From the NCBI GenBank assembly GCA_017591395.1, contig WEDG01002492.1:1-64000 (forward strand): DNA of 64,000 nt. Direction: 5' to 3'. The notes beneath the pieces were generated by a model that ran no database searches, had not been told where the DNA came from, and saw only the letters and a program-made list of their open reading frames with translations. Each line of letters starts with the position of its first letter. The stretch's first letter is position 1. Origin of the DNA: Schistocephalus solidus. Taxonomy: Eukaryota > Platyhelminthes > Cestoda > Diphyllobothriidea > Diphyllobothriidae. Of this stretch, positions 44,846 to 56,519 are shown in pieces. The position numbers and the translations under genes are program-made.

Positions 44846-44925
44846 TTCGTAGTTAGCAAGAGCGTTGGTTGTACTAAAGCCTTCCCCTTGTCGTGGATTC
44901 GAATCTCACCGAGGTCGCCGAGTTT
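44846..44925 (+). repeat. tRNA-like sequence (SINE or tRNA pseudogene)
   Basis: A-box-like GTAGTTAGCAAGAGCGTTGG (44849-44868) and B-box-like GGATTCGAATCTC (44895-44907), then CGAGGTCGCCGAGTTTTT with a T run that could end Pol III transcripts. The T-arm partly pairs, but the acceptor ends do not. Confidence 0.5.
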
Positions 44926-47925
44926 TTCGCAAGTGCGTCAAATGAATTATTCAGTCTACAAAAGCTCCGTAATAACTCTGAAATAGGAAAAGGTATGTGG
45001 CGATGCAGCATCGCACCTGCTCCGTTGGACAGAACCAATCAATATCACCACATACCAGTAAGTTGATTCCGTTGACCGGAACTCAGTCATACTCCAAAAA
45101 TCCTTCTTTATATATATATATATATCTATGTCGGAAGTACGGTATAACGTCTTTGCCATATATATATATATTTATAAATTTGAAGCCTTTGTATGTCGCC
45201 ACGCAGAGCATAGTGTCAAAGTTTCATGAACGCAAAGTCCATAGGTGCGGTCGCTTACCAGACGCCCTATTGCTGAAAGCACCTGGTTTTCAGGATTTTA
45301 ATTGATTAAAAGAGGCATGCAAATGGTAGATTACTTTCTTTCGTGAACTATGGATGACTCCTATCGCAGGTGACAGCGAACTTCGCACACAGCACTGAGA
45401 CAGTTAAGCCCAATATCAAGGTATCGAGATCAACACGCCTAAACATCTGATAGTCTCGAGTGCGAGAGAGTGAGCTTGCCCCCAAGGCTTATCTGCTATA
45501 GGAGCTCGAAAAATTTGCTTTTCGACCTGACGTCTGATCATGGTGGACTTTAATGCGCTGCTTATTCACTGAAGTTCAGTTTATGCACCCCAACCAGAAC
45601 TAGCCTTTGACCGACGCTCAAGTTTCTCCTCACCCAGTATGCCTTGCTTCTAACGCGGGTACGTAAAGAACTGTAACCTAGATGTTTGAACGTGGCATCC
45701 CGAAATCCTTTGACAGCATTGATGGGGAAAATGTCTACCTCTCTCTGGATCGGATGATCATGTCATACTGTTGTGTACATATTCATAATTTTGCGTGCGC
45801 GAAAAAAATAAACGTTAGAAGAAATATTTGGCATGGTGAGTGCGATAAACTAAAGATAAAGGGTAGTAATAAGCATTTTTCAATAATATAATCGAGGACA
45901 TGAGACGATTATGGTTGTTAGAGCGCATGGTGCTCAGACTGCACCTTTTACCAGCACTAAACTGTTCGTAATTAACTGTTCACGCTCAAGTAGGTAAAAT
46001 CATGGGATTCAGCTTGTATGAATCTGAAATTTCTGAAGGTGGGTGTCAGCGAGCCAACCAAACCAGTCTCCTTGTCAACACCTCGTTTGAGACTTAATAT
46101 TTGTCCACTGATTAAAAACTGCATGAATCGTACCGCTATATGAGGGTGGCAGCAGAACGCGTGGAGGGAATTGCAGACCCATCAGCCTCGATGCTATCTG
46201 ATGCAACCTTATGGAAAGTATAATTGAGTGCTAATAAATTTCCTAAAGCACGCGAATAAACGTTCTGCTACCCGACGTCGATTCCTCAGATACGGATCTT
46301 GGGTGACAAACTGGATGTACTACTTACATTTATTGGTTTGACTAACTGATGGGGTGAATATGGTTTACTTTAGTTTTCGAAAGGCCCTATGCCCTGGCCA
46401 GCAGAGTTCCGCAAAATTTGATGAAATCTGTTTAGTCAAATATTTAGAACTGATGTTCGCAGCCGAACTTAAAGAACCTGAACCGTTAAAGACGGTAGCG
46501 TCCTTGAGGAAGTTTCGCAGGGTACAATCAATCTTTTCGGAGGGCAGGCTACACCTCCCTATGAAACGCGTCCGTCTAATTTCGATCTTTTCCCTCTGAG
46601 TTAAATACAACTATAAGCTAAAATTTTGCAAGCAGCCCATATCTTGTGTGATCGGCACTGCTACCCAGTGAATTCCCCAAGTTGGCTATCATAATGATCC
46701 GGATGGGGCCATCCAGAGATTACGGCTGCTAAGCTTTTCCCACAAGAGACGTTTTTGTGCACTTTTGTTTTGACTGTGATTTCACGGGCGTCTCGGGCGA
46801 ATTTAAACGCAGGAAGGATTTTCTGGTCTAACAGAATGGCTGATAAGAGGAAGGCTTCACCTGCGGATGTCGGTATTTACACACCTGTGGAAGACTTTGT
46901 GGGAAAGCTTAGGCAGTATGCGGTCGCACCCCATAATGCGATCAGCACATATCAAATATCTTCGGCCTCTGCAGCCGATGTGGTCTTGACGTCTCATGTT
47001 GAAAGTTTGTTCGTGTTTGGAATGCCAGTGATCATGTTCCGACAACGCTCCTCTGTGACAGTGGTTCACTCCTGCCACGCGTTAGCCGAAATCATGGGAG
47101 TATCCATTAAAAATATATGACGACTGACATAGTACTGTTTTTTTGTAGCATTCCGTTACTTGAACTGAGCTAACAATGTTTTCACGCCTTGACTTATGTG
47201 ATAGTTCGACCATTGCAGGTGACAACGTCCATCGTGTGGTCCAGGGAATGAGCGCAAGATGGTGACTTGGGCATGCTCATAAAACGTTGGTCTCGTTTGT
47301 GACCTTTGAAATCACATAGACGTTCTGTATCCTTCGTTAGTTTTTACTGACTTTTTCCAGGTAGTTTTCTATCAGTGATTTTGACGAATTTTCAATTAAA
47401 CATTTTAAGGTAACCAAAAAATTCTTATTGATACATGCCCATATATTTTGAGTGCTTTAAGGAATTAACAGCTGTTATTCGAGGGAAAATCACCAGAGAT
47501 TTGAGTTCTATCGGTGTCAAATAAGTGCCATGCGTTACTGATGCACATGGATGTTTAGAGTAAATGAATTTTTTTTATAACTATCAGTTGCTATCTATGC
47601 ACGTGGGTATGTATACATATTCACTTGTAAGCTAGTACCTGTGCTGTGATTGTGGTGTATTGTGTAACTCCAACACATATTCATCTAGTAGGGTGATGTC
47701 TCCGAAGATTGGTTCTAGCTGAAATCCGAAACGTCAGATGAATAAAGTCCTTCTACCAGCAACTGCGTTTATTTATTCTCACATATTCATATGGTAGACC
47801 GCAAGAGTTTGTGAGTGGTATTTTAGAAGAAAATTACCGACAAAGACAAGGGAGACTGGAATGGGCAGTTTTGGCTTATTACCCGTCATCAGACAGCCAT
47901 ACTCAATCCCAGATGTTGCACAAGC
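44926..47925. other. Intergenic, short AT microsatellites, no gene
   Basis: AT dinucleotide runs at 45111-45126 and 45158-45173. Open frames at 46354-46599 (81 codons, both strands) and 46755-47120 (121 codons, plus) are not recognised. The string CCGAAACGTCAG at 47726-47737 also occurs at 24493-24504 in the inverted repeat and could be a shared repeat end. Confidence 0.4.
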
Positions 47926-48060
47926 CAAGACTCAACGGTTAGAACATTGCACTTCTAATAAACAGGTCGCGGGTTCGATTATCGGATAGTGCAACACCTG
48001 TGGTTGACTTTGGATAGCTAATTACATCTACTAAACCAGAAACAGCCATTCAAAATCTCT
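47926..48060 (+). repeat. tRNA-derived SINE-like element
   Basis: CAAGACTCAACGGTTAGAAC (A-box-like) and GGTCGCGGGTTCGATTATC (B-box-like, 47966-47984), followed by a tail with CTACTAAACCAGAAACAGCC that resembles 26209-26227. A shared tail next to a Pol III box suggests one SINE family. Confidence 0.5.
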
Positions 48061-48739
48061 TTGTTGTCTGTACGTAAGGTTTTTCCGCCAATAATATTAA
48101 CCGCTGTGTGCCTGCAGACAGGCTCGGGATTGAGCCCCAAGTCAGTACGGGGCGAGTGACTCCTGTGACCAGTGAGTGCCCATCCACCAGTGGTATTTGT
48201 GTTGGACGCCCGTGAGTTCACAGTCAAAAACATACGTTCACAAAAACGTCTCTCTTGGGAAAAGCTAAGCAGACGTAACCTCTTCTCGAGTATAGGTGTA
48301 TGTGCCGTCCGTCAAACCTTATCCAAAAGTAATTTCACACCGAATAAGGGGCATGTGAGTGATTTGGGTTTTTGAGTAATGAAATTATCCTTCAAGGGAT
48401 CAAAATAAACTTGAAACGGACTTAAAGTTGATGTTTTAGGGAAACATGTACTTGAAGCATTCCCCACCAGTTGCAAATTAGGACACTCGGGAAGAATCTA
48501 AGCGTCAGACCAAAGGCATGGCGAAAAATTCAATTATTTTTTAGCAGTCTAAACAAAAAGTGAATGGCAAACGGCGTCGGCTTAATTACGGTCAAAATGA
48601 GGTAGGGGTTTAACGGCCAGAAAGACCATTGTTTGAATGAGAAATCACGGTATATTTAACAACCAAAAACAGCGTAAACATTTATTGCGATTTTAGACTG
48701 TTTTTGGATTAGAGTACCTAATTCGAGGGACGTAAGTTG
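48061..48739. other. No gene seen; possible diverged 3' LTR
   Basis: It flanks the integrase end. I could not match it to sequence beyond 52250. It contains a GGCCAGAAAGACCATTG string (48617-48633) resembling 26214-26231. Confidence 0.35.
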
Positions 48740-49990
48740 GAGGAAGATGTACACAGAGTATGGTGCCACCGGAAACGTCAGGTGTTGTCCGGTACAACAG
48801 CTTTTGCGCTCATGCACTCCTCACTAATTCCGCGTTTACTTTGAAAGGCCTTTGAATCTCGAGTGACAACCTGGAATGGTTCTCATATTTGCTCCAGTTG
48901 TCAGTGGACCCGATCACATTAGATATGGAAGTGAAGGCATGTTGTCAAGTCTTCCTCGAAAAAAGACTGCAAGGCGGAGGGCCTAGGAGGTACCGAAAAT
49001 GTGCTTGTTTAAATTGTCAGAGGTGGTAGAGGAGGTTGGTAAGAACTTCACTTGCAGAGCGAGGTGTGATGAGATCATCTTTGCGCCAAACACCAGGCCG
49101 GCAGTGGAACAGGCAAGGTGTGATTTTTGCTCGGACCCAATGCCCAACAGGATAATGGGACAATGGTCCTTTCAGTTCGCCGGATCATCGGCGGTGCTTA
49201 GGGAAGTCTTTGGCTGGCGGCAAAATGGCTCAACCAAAACGTTGTCAGTCAAAGGCTAGAATCTCTCGCTGATACAAGAATGACCTAAAAAGGGAAGGAG
49301 AGACTGGAAGATAAATGATTCTAACTGAGCATCACAATCAGTTGCAATATTTTAGCAAAATCAAATTGGCAACCCAACGACTGAGAAAAGCCTTTACCAC
49401 GGCTGGAGCCTCTACACCAGTCTGAAGGATAGATTCTGGCAATCGGATGATCCGACCCATAAAGTGAGGAAATAGGAACATTTATTGGGCTGGTGGCCTA
49501 CAACGTCAAGGTTGACGTGGCTGCATCTGGCATTAGGGTGGGGAAAGATGCTGATGGGTGGACTTGTTATGTATTTGGACCCTGCTCCGACAGCAAATAA
49601 GACACGTGCATTTACAAATGCTCAGGTCCTGGTGCGTTCAAGGCCAGATAAAGAGATCGATATCCAGGTTGGCGGTAGCTCGAATCCCGGGATGACAAAA
49701 GTTGTGGAAGGTGGAGAAAACCTTGCAACGAAGGGATGACAGCATCAAGAGACAGTGGGAGGTGGTGTAGAATTCACACTGAATGATGCTGTTGCCAGTA
49801 GTCGGCTGTAGGTCCTAAAGTTGGTGACCAGAACCATCGCCATCACAGGGATAACCAACAAAACGTTGTTCGGTAACCATCTCAGTGAGGTCGGTCCCGG
49901 ATGAAAACTCACGAAGTGTAACTGACGGTTTGGATGGTGGTTAAAATACGTCATTGCATTACTTGTCAACATGGTGGATATCTAAGTTCA
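48740..49990 (-). pseudogene. Gypsy integrase
   Basis: Minus-strand pieces FCHPGIRATANLDIDLFIWP and LICCRSRVQIHNKSTHQHL are the HHCC zinc-binding end (H..GI.AT and CxxC). APAVVKAFLSRWVANLI matches the core region before the TTDRGAQF motif, and CRPGVWRKDDLITPR and VLTNLLYHL match the C-terminal end. It is spread over all three frames with many stops. Plus-strand open frames at 48999-49259 and 49485-49739 are shadows of this domain. Confidence 0.7.
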
Positions 49991-50379
49991 GTTTAACTGG
50001 TAACTTATGGTGAAGTTGGTAGATTTACGGAGATTTCAGTTCGTCAGAAGTCCCCTTTGAAACAAATGAAAGTTGTTTGTGATCCATGGACACAGTGAAG
50101 TCTCTGCTATCAGGTAAAGACCGAAAGGGATTTACAGTGAGTGAGACAGCAAGAAGCTCTAATCCAAATTTGCTATAGCGTCATTCCACAGACGAAAAAT
50201 TGCTGCAGAAGAAAGCTTATTGTTAAGATTGACCTACGAGGTGTTGCTGAAGCACGACGCAGACTTAGATATGGGAGGCAACGACCGTGAAGGGATATGC
50301 ACATTGAAAACACAATGCTAGAAATAAAAATGTTTCATTTTGAGCACCCAGGAACTTCAAAAACTAACATATTTAACTC

Positions 50380-50725
50380 TTAGGTACAATAATGACAAGG
50401 TGGACAATTTAGCTTTTTGTGAGTGGCCAGATATAGAGTGTTATGGATAGGAAGCAAAGTTTTTCCATCCGCCAACGATTTCTCCTTTCGCATTAGACAA
50501 TTTTTAAAACGGTATAACAGGGTGGCGTCGTCCAGGTGAATCTTCACCTTGTGAAAAAGAGCAAGGTAATCTGTAAATAGCTCGAACGAAACTTTGGGAC
50601 CTGAGAAGTGGTTCATAAGAATGGTGACGGCACAGTTCAAGAGGAATCAATCGTAGAATCAACCATGCCAAGAAAACGTTGCAGTTGAGGCCGAATGTGG
50701 GAGGTATGAATTCACGGATGGCCAT
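50380..50725 (-). pseudogene. Gypsy RT connection / RNase H start
   Basis: Overlapping minus frames contain LLNCAVTILM-type, SGPKVSFELFTDYLALFHKV and HLDDATLLYRF, corresponding to the FYRRFIP...L..L and AF..LK..L..A..L motifs at the RT-RNase H junction. Most of RNase H (50340-49990) is unreadable. Confidence 0.65.
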
Positions 50726-50835
50726 GAAATAAGAAGAAAAATATGAATGCTGTTGATGTCAGCCAGTTGTCCAAGAATCTTGAGGGATGAAACACCGATG
50801 GCATGTTTAGTCAAGGTCTAACCAAATTTAAATTT

Positions 50836-51376
50836 TTAAAGAGGCCAAACAACATGGTTGCGTGTTTCATGTGTTTTTTTTGTGGCGTAGCTGGCCACAA
50901 AGAGGTGGCCAAAAGAAGCGTGGGTAAAAGAAAGGATACTTAAAACTCTGTCCACAAAACCATGAAAGGGTAAGGAGGCATTGCGAAGCCCAATGAGCAT
51001 AGAGAATAACTTGATGAGACCGAGTAGGATTTGATGGCAGTCATCGATAATTCTGACCTGGAAATGTAAATCTGGCGGAAGGTCTGAAACAGGTTGAACT
51101 TTGAAAGCAGACATTATTATACCGAAGAAGTTGTAAAAATTGACGGTTCATGGTGTCAACGCTGTTCAAAGCCTTTTTATGACAGCATGGGCACCCGGCA
51201 CCATTGGTAATCTTTGGACCATATAAAAAGCAGGTCTGAGTGCTTTGAAATTGCTGGTTGATACCCACCTGAATCATGTGCTCAAACTCAGCTTTAGTGC
51301 AGACATTCGTGCAGGCATCAAAATGGCCATGAAAACAAATTCGGGGTAGTAGTACGGATGTGCTGAAAATTATCAT
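50836..51376 (-). pseudogene. Gypsy reverse transcriptase
   Basis: AEFEHMIQVGINQQFQST (51376-51041 frame) is the RT entry motif. RIIDDCHQIL and LIGLRNASLPFHGFVDRVL (51114-50836) match the region with IPFGLRNA-type residues that precedes the catalytic YIDD. The YIDD box itself reads ASFGHLFVAS, so the aspartates are lost. A stretch between the two frames is deleted. Confidence 0.75.
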
Positions 51377-51850
51377 AAGTTAGAGCAGAGATGTTGAATT
51401 TGGGACTTGTAAAGCCAATGGATTTGTCAAGGAGCAGGTGAAATAGTCTATCTGTGTTAGGGTCCAGGACAGTGAGTTGACGGGAAGCCTTAGAGAAAAA
51501 GATAACCTGGACAGTGAAGCTGGTGGTCTGGTCATGCAGACGGTACTGACGGCAGTCGAGCATCAGATCAAAATGGCCCCGAAAGTCGGCACCAAGTATG
51601 GCACAGGGGGCTAGAAAAACCACAAGGACCAAAGGAAGGATACGTCGGAGGCCAATGCATAATGTGAGAGAAAGAGAATAGGCAGTGAAGGTGCCAAATG
51701 ACATTTTTTTGACAGTATATGGGAAGGGATGGGTTTGTGGTACAAACGGTTAGCTACTGAGGGATGGATGACTCTCAATCAGTTTATCTCTGTCAATCCC
51801 GTCGCACCCGATGTAGAAAATGTAACCAGTGTTCGAGGTGCCAGAAAGAT
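51318..51850 (-). pseudogene. Gypsy aspartic protease and start of RT
   Basis: The 128-codon frame 51704-51318 contains SLTLCIGLRRILPLVLVVFL and CAILGADFRGHFDLMLDCRQ, the C-terminal half of the protease (I-GADF is the second conserved protease motif). The active-site DTG half upstream (51850-51710) is broken. The end of the frame (HIRTTTPNLFSWPF) is the usual lead into the RT. Confidence 0.75.
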
Positions 51851-51853
51851 GGG

Positions 51854-52216
51854 TTACACTGACTTCGGCTGACCTGTTTCATCTTCTGCTCTCATTGAAA
51901 ACGAAACATCAGGGAGGAGTGCGGTGACGGGCTGTGTCAGTAAAGGTGGTGTGATAAAAGTGTTGACTGTGCTGGTACGAGATAAGGAAGCAGGCTGGAC
52001 ATGCCGCATGATAACAATGGCCCAGTTACGTGCTGAAGAGACTGTCCCCTTTTGCAGAAAATCTGTATGCTGGACAAGCTTAACAATTTCAGCCTTCAGG
52101 TGCGAGTGGGGTGAGACAGGATGAACAGGCGAAATTGAGAATGCGGCAAGTGACGACTTGGTGAAGTTGTGCATTTCGAGTAATCTTTTGATCATTTTAG
52201 AAAACTGTGCAGTCAA
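51854..52216 (-). pseudogene. Gypsy gag C-terminal part
   Basis: An open frame of 120 codons including SPHSHLKAEIVKLVQHTDFL and MRHVQPASLSRTSTVN: the coiled-coil-like and basic region that precedes the protease in flatworm gypsy elements. No intact zinc knuckle. The frame stops just before the protease region. Confidence 0.6.
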
Positions 52217-52250
52217 AATAATAAAGCTGCTGCTGTGAAAATTTGCTGAA

Positions 52251-53329
52251 CATACGGTAAGAAGTTGTTCTATGTCAATGCCTGACTAGTTAGTAGAGAT
52301 GGAAGAAGTCTGCCATTCGTTCGGAGTCATAAATTGTAATAATGGAGAGTACACACTGGAGATCCTTACGATCGGCAAAACAAAGGTCCTCGAATTCGAA
52401 GTCTGAGGAGGCAGGGTGAATCAACTGAGCTATTACTGAGAACAAAATACACACACGAAGCTATGCAAGCAGTTGCCAAAAGCGGTTTCTTCTAGCAAGT
52501 GCGTCCAAATGTCCACCGTCGAGATTTTTATCCCCAAATCATCCGTATGCTGTCACCTGCAAAGGATCAGTAAAGGATGCATTTTGTTTGGCTGGTGTCA
52601 AATCGTGTGCGAGTCCAGCAATGTGAGGACGGAAGAATTATGGGAAAGAAAGAGTCTTGGAGAAAGAGGTGGGATCGCGTGAGCAGTCGTCTATGTAACT
52701 TTCACTATCCCTTTTCTCAGCACATGTATCTTACGAGGATAATATCAAAACGTAGCCTTATGATATCTAAGAATGCCTCTGACATACAAAGGAATGCTCA
52801 CTATAATATGCTTGTGCTATACAGGCATAACAGCCTAGTTGTTGGTCCATTGTCTTCTTTATTAAACATAGAAGCAGGTTAAGTGAACAAAAATAGCTCA
52901 AAAGAAAGCAAGGAAAGAGTGCACGCGAGATTGGCGGCAGGCTACTGAAAACAATGAGGATTTATGCAATCGATAATTTAAAACAGAACAGCACTTCAAG
53001 ACTCGGGAGAGTAGAATCTGCGAGGTTTTCGTCAGCTTTATTTCGCTTGCTCGATTTATTTCCATGCACCTTTAATCCGCCTTCGTTGGTATATCTTCAG
53101 CAGATTGCATTTTATGGTGTGCTCTAATTCACAATCACATAGTAGGTCCTATTATATTCTGAGGCTGAATATTAAGACTTCAACTACTTGAGATTTATAC
53201 TTCGAGTGGTTAAATGATCAGTTTTTCACGATTATTGCATTCTTCGATTCGGTAAAACATTGGCTTTGGCGCTCAGATAACCAAGTTTAAGATCGTACTC
53301 GGTGTAGAATTTTGTGCTATCTCACACGA
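52251..53329. other. Upstream flank of CKS1; no gene
   Basis: It has an unidentified 101-codon plus frame (52577-52882) with no domain. On the minus strand, TAGCTCAGTTGATTC (52432-52418) and CTTCGAATTCGAG (52401-52389) form a tRNA-like A-box/B-box pair about 16 bases apart, shorter than a true tRNA. No clear TATA box before 53330. Confidence 0.45.
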
Positions 53330-54005
53330 ATGGGTGACAGGAATATCTACTACTCCGACAAATATTATGACGATAAATATGAGTACAGGTATGACTATTT
53401 TTGTTTTTTGCAATCCTTCGGCTGTCGCCAGCCTTATCAAGAATTTGAAAAATGTGGTATAACATTGCAGTTATTCCTGTCGCATACTTTTTCTCACCGA
53501 AGTGGGCTGACAAGCTTAATTATAAGATTAAATTAAATGACTGTCCTTCTCCCGTCTTCTTAATGCCGAGTTTTTTTTTACCGGCTTCGCACTCCGTGCC
53601 ATCTGAGCTATAGACGGTTTTTGTAGGAGCCAGCCATCCACCTACGCTTCCTCCACTTTAAATGATTCTTTTAGGGGTGCGCTCGGTTCTGTAAATTATT
53701 TTACTTGAATCACCGATGTGAAGGAAATAATCTTGTATTTATGTTTTCTTCTTGCACCATTTAGACATGTGCATTTGCCGAAGGAATTGGTTGCAAAGAT
53801 GCCAAAGAATCGTCTGATGACCGAGCGCGAGTGGCGTGCTCTGGGAATCCAACAGTCCGTCGGCTGGGTGCACTACATGATTCATGAACCTGAGCCCCAT
53901 ATTGTCTTATTCCGTCGCCCACGGACGGACCTCCCTAATGCTGGATCCACGAGCGGTGGGCATCTCAGAGAAAACACATCTACATGCGTAATTTACATTT
54001 TTTGA
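53330..54005 (+). CDS. CKS1: Cyclin-dependent kinase regulatory subunit (CKS1), two exons
   Basis: Exons are 53330-53388 (donor ACAG|GTATGA) and 53765-54005 (acceptor CACCATTTAG), with a 376-bp intron splitting Arg20 after base 2; 99 residues. CKS proteins bind CDKs and dock phosphorylated partners to drive cell-cycle phosphorylation and SCF-mediated degradation. It is collinear with animal CKS1 through residue 72, with [17 protein letters not shown], the phosphate-binding residues Lys11, Arg20, Ser51, Trp54 and Arg71, [14 protein letters not shown], and the HEPEPH hinge (60-65) that allows strand exchange. I chose 53330 rather than the upstream in-frame ATG at 53312 because it gives the family's spacing to YYSDKY. 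Animal CKS1 ends soon after FRRP (about 79 residues). Here 27 extra residues follow, the last five and the stop lying in an inverted repeat. Alternatively a third exon may exist (GCG|GTGGGC near 53957). Intact and surely cellular. Confidence 0.93.
53389..53764 (+). other. CKS1 intron with tRNA-like relic
   Basis: GT-AG intron. On the minus strand it contains TATAGCTCAGATGGCACGG (53612-53594), a very good tRNA A-box, followed by GCGAAGCCGG and a short A run, but no B-box: a half-SINE. Two poly-T/pyrimidine tracts precede the acceptor. Confidence 0.7.
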
Positions 54006-54260
54006 ACTCGTTTACATAAAAGCATTTGCTACTTTAATCTCCAGCTTTGGACCCGGGCCTTGAAACATTTTTGTCACTTGTATTTTTAGTTGGAAATAAA
54101 ATTGGGGTAAACTGCCCTACCGTGTAACTAGGATCTCACAGCGTTTGATTTCCAATTGAAAAGTAAAATAAGCGCAATAATGTTTCAAGACCCTGGTCCA
54201 CAACTGGAGATTAACGTAACAAATGCTTTTATGAAGACGAGTTCAATAAATATAAATTAC
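53988..54260. repeat. Inverted repeat (MITE-like) overlapping the end of CKS1
   Basis: Left arm 53988-54105 is complementary to right arm about 54140-54260. Shared blocks are GTAATTTA, TTGAACTCGT, CATAAAAGCATTTG.TAC, TTAATCTCCAG, GGACC.GGG and CTTGAAACATT, about 80% identity by eye. The central part includes CTAGGATCTCAC. It probably arose as a small foldback transposon. It begins at codon 95 of CKS1. Confidence 0.8.
54095..54100 (+). terminator. Possible poly(A) signal for CKS1
   Basis: AATAAA 90 bases after the CKS1 stop, inside the left arm of the inverted repeat. A second AATAAA at 54245-54250 is in the right arm. Confidence 0.4.
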
Positions 54261-56519
54261 CTTATATTTTCATTCACCTTGCCACAACACTTTCATAATA
54301 AACGATTAGTTCGTTACTTATAAACATTGTTTTATACTTATATTTACGTATGTCTCTTAATACTCTAGTCGGTCACGGGGTGGAACGGAGTTTAACAGGT
54401 TAATAAAGCCTTGTAAATCTCTGATTAGTGCACGGCCACGACACCTAGTTTTTGGTTGGTCGGCTTTCTGCCACGAACGGTCATAGATTTAACCCTTTCG
54501 AAACTCGTGTGACAGTCCTGAGGGTGGGTACAGTTTATACTACTTCGCACGTTTTAAACGCCCGTAGACTAGATGCCCGCCACGGTCGGCCTGACCAATA
54601 TACATTGCTAGTGTAGGAGCAGGGAAGGTGGTCGTCTCGTCGGCCACATAAACTCTATTTTGCGTGCTCCCCAGTTCGTCTTCACCCCCTTGTGTTTGGG
54701 TTTTAGAATCCTTTTTCGGCCGGTGTGGTGCATTGTTCTTTTAACTAGCCCAGCAATACTGGCCTATTTTGCTTTGCTACTGACAGAGGCTTTTTAATTT
54801 CCGCTTTCTGGCATCCACGAAATTGTAAGAAGAGATTGGCGACAGTACATCCAACTTGCAACGCTCCGCTTTTAGGCATCTGACTAGGAAAACAAGCCGA
54901 GTTCCCCTATTGAAAGGGGCTCATAGCATAAGTCAGTATCTTGCGATGGATCCCTGTCATCACGTATAACTTCAAAGAAAGCATGTGTTGCAAACAGGCC
55001 TATCAAAAGCCGCACCAACATTGCTGGGATACGCCGTCCTTTTGTTTGGAATGGGGACCACGTAAGTTCGCAGCTTCACGAGGAACCGGTTAATATATTT
55101 TGAATTATATTCAGATGCTCGACTCGGAGATGTACCGAATATATCCCTGTAGCTATCGAGTTTTTCTGGCAGTGTATGATTCATTCGCTTGTTTCCATGA
55201 TGGCGTTAAACGTGTCTTGTTTGGTTGACATCAGGCTGCATCTTCACGCTGGGAATGGTCACACTCAGTTGAAGTGGGCCATCGGCAATTTGCGGGCGCA
55301 AAAATACGTCGGTAGCTAGGGGTATTAGGCTTTTCTCATCCTGCGCACGCGCAAGTGATTGATACTGGCTAGGCGGTGCTTCTGGCGTGTAGGGTGTCCG
55401 TCATTACGGTGTCCAGCCAATTGAGCCGTGTTGAAATACGTTTCGCCCTGAAAATACACGTATTGGCATGAACCCCGGGCTCTATTCTCGTGCTGAAGAC
55501 ACCCTAAGGTGCAAAGCCTGTTACGTTCCGTCGTAGGATAACGTGCCAAGTCCGTTCAGATGTGAATTTGGCGAGTAGCAAAATATTTACCATAAATGGG
55601 GCATTTGACGCTGAGTACCTCCCTCAATTTCCTGAACGGTTTAGGACCTCAACATTTGATTTTTTCTGCTGCACCTCGTTTTAGGTGGGTGCCTATAGTT
55701 TATCTGAAGCGTGGTCGAGCACGTCCCTTCGATCTCTGCCACCGATCAAAACTGTGCTGAACTAATTAACTTGTTTTGGCTCTTACAGAACAGTTTCTTT
55801 TTTTCCAAAAAAGTCTTGCTTTCTTGATTCCTGTATGGGCACAGTTTTCTTCGAGTGAGGCAGTTGGACGCTCTTCGGGATCAAGTGGATCCCGTCGAAC
55901 ACCCTTCACGTGTCCATTGTAACATAATCAACTAAGAAGCGGAAGTAACGAGCATTGACGTAAAAATCTGAACTTTATAAAACAATGCTTGCTGGTTGAA
56001 AGTGCATTGTCGTCCTCAGTTCGCCTGTCAGCGCAGTAGGACATGTACTTAAAAGAAGGGTCCCGCCGACATTTGCTCATTAAATAACTAAAATGAGAGG
56101 TGGTAAATTGGATTTGGCAGATGGAGTGGGACAGGGGTCTGCCACTCAGGGCGTGCCTGGTCGGCCACCTATTCGGTAAAAGGGCCTTCGGGAAGCAGCA
56201 AAACTTTGGTATCAGCAACCAGCGTGCGGCGAATAGAGGACAGGAACAATAAAGTAGAACGTGGCAGTGCCGCCTGTGTACGACACTTAGCTTTCACGCG
56301 ACAGTTCGAGTGTCGTGAACGAATTCCAACGAGTGGACCAAGGTCCGCAACTTGCGTACAATTTGCTGCAATCTCTCCCCCCTCACCCGCTCGGCTCCGA
56401 TGACAAGACGGCCTCATGAGGGCTCGGGCGTTGTAGCTAGCAGCTAAATGAACCGTATATGTGTGCCAAAAATGGCCTGGCCAGCTCTTCATGTAACAGA
56501 ATTAACCGAGTAACAGGCC
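54261..56519. other. Intergenic, GC-richer open frames of unknown nature
   Basis: The minus frames 55549-55325 (NRARGSCQYVYFQGETYFNT...) and 56492-56169 (EIAANCTQVADLGPLVGIRS...; ALPRSTLLFLSSIRRTLVAD) look like translations of a dispersed repeat rather than a protein family. I recall similar strings from tapeworm annotations but cannot verify this. No other feature recognised. Confidence 0.35.

Larger units (their letters stand above)
48740..52250 (-). mobile_element. Decayed Ty3/gypsy LTR retrotransposon
   Basis: Read on the minus strand: gag end (52216-51854), protease (about 51850-51570), reverse transcriptase (about 51400-50840), RNase H start (50725-50380) and integrase (49990-48740), the gene order of Ty3/gypsy. 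Every domain is broken by stops and frameshifts. I could not find paired LTRs at either side, so they are too diverged to see or lost. Such elements copy through RNA in virus-like particles and insert with the integrase; this copy cannot. Confidence 0.8.

Noticed and set aside
49675..49695. AGCTCGAATCCCGGG as a Pol III B-box
   Set aside because: It is inside the gypsy integrase region (the minus strand reads HPGIRATAN there), which explains the sequence; no A-box nearby.
48999..49739. Plus-strand frames of 84-86 codons
   Set aside because: Shadows of the decayed gypsy integrase on the minus strand.
53312..53329. Upstream in-frame ATG as the CKS1 start
   Set aside because: It would add six residues not found in the family; 53330 gives the normal spacing to the IYYSDKY motif.
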